A DNA stretch of 64,000 nucleotides, from assembly GCA_934307695.1 (NCBI GenBank), contig CAKRCS010000001.1:124001-188000 (forward strand), given 5' to 3'. The translations under genes and the position numbers were made by a program. The notes beneath the pieces are model-generated. The model had not been told where the DNA came from and ran no database searches. It saw only the letters and a list, made by a program, of their open reading frames with translations. The stretch comes from an uncultured Agathobacter sp. Its GTDB lineage: Bacteria; Bacillota; Clostridia; Lachnospirales; Lachnospiraceae. Below, piece by piece: positions 61,042 through 64,000 of the stretch. The first letter of the stretch is position 1; the number at the start of each line of letters is the position of its first letter.

Positions 61042-62434
61042 AAACGCTGGACAGATTCTGTTTGTCCTATATTCCTGTGTCTTGTTTATAGGAACTGCAA
61101 TACGGATTTTTGATAATGCGTTCTGGGGCGACGAATGCTTTACGATACGGATGGCACATCTTTCCCTAAGGGATATGTTTTATGCAACTTCGGTGGATGT
61201 ACACCCGCCGTTGTACTATATGCTGGTTCAGGTGGGATATCATCTGCTGGGAAACCACGGATACGTTTATCACTTGGTATCGGTGATTCCGCTGCTGATC
61301 ACGCTGTTACTTTGCCTGACAATACTGCAAAAGCGTCTGGGAACGGTAACGGCTGTTTTGTTTGCAACATTCTCGGCAGCTTTTCCGGTGGCAATGGTTT
61401 ACAATTTGGAAGCACGCATGTACTCATGGGCAGCACTTTTTGTACTGCTATGCTTTCTTAAGGTGGCTGACATCTTAGAAAAGGGACGATGGAGCGATTA
61501 CATTTTGTTTGCATTGTATGCGGTGCTTGCGGCATACACACACTACTATGCAATGATTGCCGTGGCGTTTTTCTATCTGTTTCTGCTGGTCAGGGTATTT
61601 TTCTTTCAACATGCACAGATTGTGAGAATGCTTGTGGCATGTGTAGGTACAGTGATTGCCTATTTACCTTGGGTGATCAAATTCCTGCTTAGCTTTCAAA
61701 GAACAGCAGAGTCCTGGTGGCTGGATTCCGTCCCGACAGTGCGGGATTGTGGTGTTTTTCTGTTTGGCAACGATGCCTTGACTATTATTTTTGTGGTGGT
61801 TCTGATCGTATTGCTGGTTTGCCTTGGCAGGGAAGGAAAGCTGGCAGAGCAGCAATGGATCGGTGCAGGAATCTGTGCGGTCGCAGGATTGCTTCTGGCG
61901 GGGAAAATGGCATCCTGCTTAATCCGTCCGCTCTTTATTACGCGCTATATGTATACGGCAGCTCCCGTTGCATGGCTGATGTTTGCATCAGGCATTGGGT
62001 ATGTGGCAAAAAGGATTTCCCGTAACAGATCAGTGATTGCTGGAATCCTGATCAGTGCTGCTTTTATCTGCGGGTTCGCTCCGGAGTATGTTGCACAATA
62101 TAAGGAGGAGAAGAGTCTGGATGCAGCGACAGCCCAGTTTTTAGAACAGGTGCAGCTTCCGGAACATGAATTGATCCTGACGGATAGCGGACCGCATGCA
62201 TGGACAATTCTGGAATACTATTATCCGACGGCACGGATTGGGGAAACTTATGATATGGTTTCTTCGATCAATGAAAATCAGTCGGACTGTACGGTGATTG
62301 TTACCAGCCCATTAAATGAGGAAATCTGTTCCAAACTTTCGGATATTGGATTTGAGGCGGAGCAGACCTACGAGGGCGAGCTGGGTATCCGGTCAATGCT
62401 CTATGTGTACAACGTGACGATCAAGGAGAATTGA
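61016..62434 (+). CDS. GT39/ArnT-like GT-C membrane glycosyltransferase
   Basis: About 472 residues from the ATG at 61016, with GGGGA about eight bases upstream; an earlier ATG at 60980 would give a 62-base overlap. The first loop has FWGDECFTIRMAHLSLRDM followed by SVDVHPPLYYMLVQVGYHLL, the classic D-E and D-x-H-P-P-L-Y motifs of the PMT/ArnT superfamily. About 11 helices, then a soluble tail. It should transfer a sugar from a polyprenyl phosphate to a surface acceptor. It could be the terminal enzyme for one of the donors made by the GtrB/ArnC-like proteins, though it is far from them. Confidence 0.8.
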   Translation: MLKWKIKNKNAGQILFVLYSCVLFIGTAIRIFDNAFWGDECFTIRMAHLSLRDMFYATSVDVHPPLYYMLVQVGYHLLGNHGYVYHLVSVIPLLITLLLCLTILQKRLGTVTAVLFATFSAAFPVAMVYNLEARMYSWAALFVLLCFLKVADILEKGRWSDYILFALYAVLAAYTHYYAMIAVAFFYLFLLVRVFFFQHAQIVRMLVACVGTVIAYLPWVIKFLLSFQRTAESWWLDSVPTVRDCGVFLFGNDALTIIFVVVLIVLLVCLGREGKLAEQQWIGAGICAVAGLLLAGKMASCLIRPLFITRYMYTAAPVAWLMFASGIGYVAKRISRNRSVIAGILISAAFICGFAPEYVAQYKEEKSLDAATAQFLEQVQLPEHELILTDSGPHAWTILEYYYPTARIGETYDMVSSINENQSDCTVIVTSPLNEEICSKLSDIGFEAEQTYEGELGIRSMLYVYNVTIKEN

Positions 62435-62435
62435 T

Positions 62436-64000
62436 ATGAAAAAGACAAGGTGGACGACCTGGGCAGGATATGCTCTGCTTATTACGGCGTTTTTGGTGTT
62501 GTGTGTGTTTCAGAACCGATATATGGATGCTATGCTTTCTTCCGATGACGCGAGTGAACTGGTTCTGTCAAAGATTTTATCCGAAAATGGTGGGATATTA
62601 AGTTCTAAGTGGTATTATTCGACGGAAATCCGTGTGCTTAACGCACAGATCATCTGGAGTATACTATTTCATTTTATCGGAAGCTGGCATGTGGTACATT
62701 TACTGGGGAATATTATCTGCTTTGGAATCCTTCTTCTGTGTCTGTGGGGATTTTGCAGGGAATTTCAGATGCAAAGGGTATTCCCGGTGCTTGGTGCGTT
62801 TCTTTTGATTCCGGTTTCGGATCTGTATTACGCATTTGTGCTTCAGAACGTGTGCTATATTCCATATATTGCTACCATATTTGTCATGTTTGCAGGGCTT
62901 GTGTACTATGTTAAAGGCTCATCGGTGGCAAAGACAAGAGTTGTGCTTGCTTTTATTGCAGTCTTTTCCATTGTTAATGGCATGGGAGGAGCACGGCAGC
63001 TGCTGACGTTTTATCTGCCGTTTGCAATCGCGGTTATCATCTATGTCATGTTTGGGGCAGAGGGCAAGACATCCGAGAAACGTCCGATTGGAGTTTATAT
63101 GCTTGTGTCATTATTCGGCGGGGCAGCCGGGTATATGATAAATAGCCGGCTTTTAAGCCACAGATATTTTTTCGCCCAATATGGGGACATCCGGTATTCC
63201 ACGTTTTCTTGGGATCGTGTGATCGAGGTTATTAACGGCTGGTTGAATACGCTGGGGTATAAGAGTGGCGGTAAACTTTTTTCGGTAACGACATTGTTTA
63301 ATGTGACCGCCGGGATAACGGTAGTACTTGTTGTATACAGTATTGTAAAAATTTTAAAAGATAACGGCAGCAGTTGGCAGCTACGGCTGTTTGCACTATA
63401 TTATGCAGCCGCATTTGCAGCGTATGTTTTACTATACTCCATGACAGATATGGATTATTCCGACCGCTACAATCTGCCGGTTACAGCGTGCAGCTATGTT
63501 TTGATTTTTATGTATTTTTATGGAAAATCGGATCGTGGCACAAAAGAACGACGGCAGGTTATTGCGGGACTGACCGCATTTACTCTGTTATTGGTGGGGT
63601 GTGGCATATTTAATTATTATCCGAGAGTACGGGGCTACAATGGCAATCCGAGAAAGGATGCAGTTATCGCGGCGGTTGATCAGGGATATACTTGTGGGTA
63701 TGCAACATTTTGGAATGCTAACATCTCAACGGAGCTTTCGGATGGTAAGCTCGAAATGTGGGCATGGACGGATTACCCGGAGGATATTACAGAGTTGAAT
63801 GCATTTCCGCAGTGGCTTAGAAAAGTATCTCATGATCTCCCACCACAGCAGAGGGTGTGTGTCCTTCTTTCCAGTGACGAAGCGCAGAAATTTTCGTTTG
63901 TGGAGAGGATTGGAGAGGAACATCAGGTGTATATGTCGGATTCCTACGTCGTGTATGGATTTGAATCTGCAGAGGAATTAAGAAAAATAGTTGAGGAAGA
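62436..64000 (+). CDS. Polytopic membrane protein, GT-C-like, incomplete at the window edge
   Basis: The frame is open from the ATG at 62436 to the last base, giving at least 521 residues with no stop, so the gene continues beyond the window. CAAGGAGAA precedes the ATG. An N-terminal helix is followed by MDAMLSSDDASELVLSKIL, an Asp-Asp loop like GT-C catalytic loops, then LVLSKILSENGG and SKWYYSTEIRVLNAQIIW, and about ten helices. A C-terminal soluble part (FESAEELRKIVEE) is just beginning or ending at the edge. Similar in layout to the DUF6056-like protein at 18694. Confidence 0.65.
   Translation, partial: MKKTRWTTWAGYALLITAFLVLCVFQNRYMDAMLSSDDASELVLSKILSENGGILSSKWYYSTEIRVLNAQIIWSILFHFIGSWHVVHLLGNIICFGILLLCLWGFCREFQMQRVFPVLGAFLLIPVSDLYYAFVLQNVCYIPYIATIFVMFAGLVYYVKGSSVAKTRVVLAFIAVFSIVNGMGGARQLLTFYLPFAIAVIIYVMFGAEGKTSEKRPIGVYMLVSLFGGAAGYMINSRLLSHRYFFAQYGDIRYSTFSWDRVIEVINGWLNTLGYKSGGKLFSVTTLFNVTAGITVVLVVYSIVKILKDNGSSWQLRLFALYYAAAFAAYVLLYSMTDMDYSDRYNLPVTACSYVLIFMYFYGKSDRGTKERRQVIAGLTAFTLLLVGCGIFNYYPRVRGYNGNPRKDAVIAAVDQGYTCGYATFWNANISTELSDGKLEMWAWTDYPEDITELNAFPQWLRKVSHDLPPQQRVCVLLSSDEAQKFSFVERIGEEHQVYMSDSYVVYGFESAEELRKIVEE

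Noticed and set aside
63374..63981. Short forward frames inside the last membrane protein gene
   Set aside because: The frame from 62436 stays open to the window edge with coherent helices, so the shorter frames are out-of-frame shadows.

Overview
The window looks like a piece of a Gram-positive gut Clostridia chromosome. Lachnospiraceae (Roseburia/Agathobacter-like) is my best guess, from GGAGG ribosome binding sites, tightly overlapping genes, and the mix of GtrII-, DUF2142- and DUF2304-type membrane proteins with ABC exporters. That is inference; no rRNA or marker gene is present. Apart from one gene, everything is on the + strand. Most of the window is a very large cell-surface glycan locus, interrupted by a defence island at about 40.2-48.8 kb. 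Base composition is mosaic: 1-21.8 kb and 48.8-64 kb are moderately G+C rich, about 21.8-44.4 kb is clearly AT-rich, 44.5-47.16 kb is G+C richer again, and the hipBA block is intermediate.

Region A (1-21.8 kb) has the parts of a polymerase/flippase-type polysaccharide: several GT2 and GT4 glycosyltransferases, a hexapeptide acyltransferase, an O-antigen-polymerase-like protein, a short Wzz-like protein, an FdtA/FdtB pair for a dTDP-3-amino-3,6-dideoxyhexose, a PglK/MsbA-like ABC flippase, a GtrII-like transferase, a ThDP-dependent acetolactate-synthase-like enzyme next to a sugar SDR (possibly a branched sugar), an acyltransferase-3 protein and a GtrB-like transferase.

Region B (21.8-39.75 kb, AT-rich) has a DUF2142 protein, GT2 enzymes (two of them extended paralogues), a TagGH/Wzm-Wzt-type ABC exporter with a Wzt-like C-terminal domain, a large GT-C-like protein with a tandemly repeated C-terminal ectodomain, and a compact cassette: WecE aminotransferase, two small SMR proteins (ArnE/ArnF-like), a WecD-like GNAT, an FkbH-like HAD enzyme, an acyl carrier protein, a VOC protein and an ArnC-like undecaprenyl-phosphate glycosyltransferase. 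Read together, this predicts a 4-amino-4,6-dideoxy sugar, perhaps acylated from a carrier-bound three-carbon acid, that is loaded on undecaprenyl phosphate, flipped by the SMR pair and added outside the membrane to an exported polymer.

Region C (39.75-48.8 kb) is the defence island. It holds terminator-like hairpins, a candidate structured RNA with its own extended -10 promoter, a C5-cytosine methyltransferase followed by a GHKL(MORC/Hsp90-like)-TIR-zinc-ribbon fusion, a broken yhcG/DUF1016 gene, an uncharacterised two-gene unit (PLD-like protein plus an orphan), and a hipBA module whose promoter overlaps the first of three evenly spaced CGTACG sites.

Region D (48.8-64 kb) returns to surface chemistry: a chain of GT-C-type membrane proteins, a Dpm1-like GT2, an LTA-synthase/OpgB-like phosphoglycerol transferase, one reverse-strand acyltransferase-3 gene, and a last membrane protein that runs off the end. 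No tRNA, rRNA, intact insertion sequence or CRISPR array was seen.
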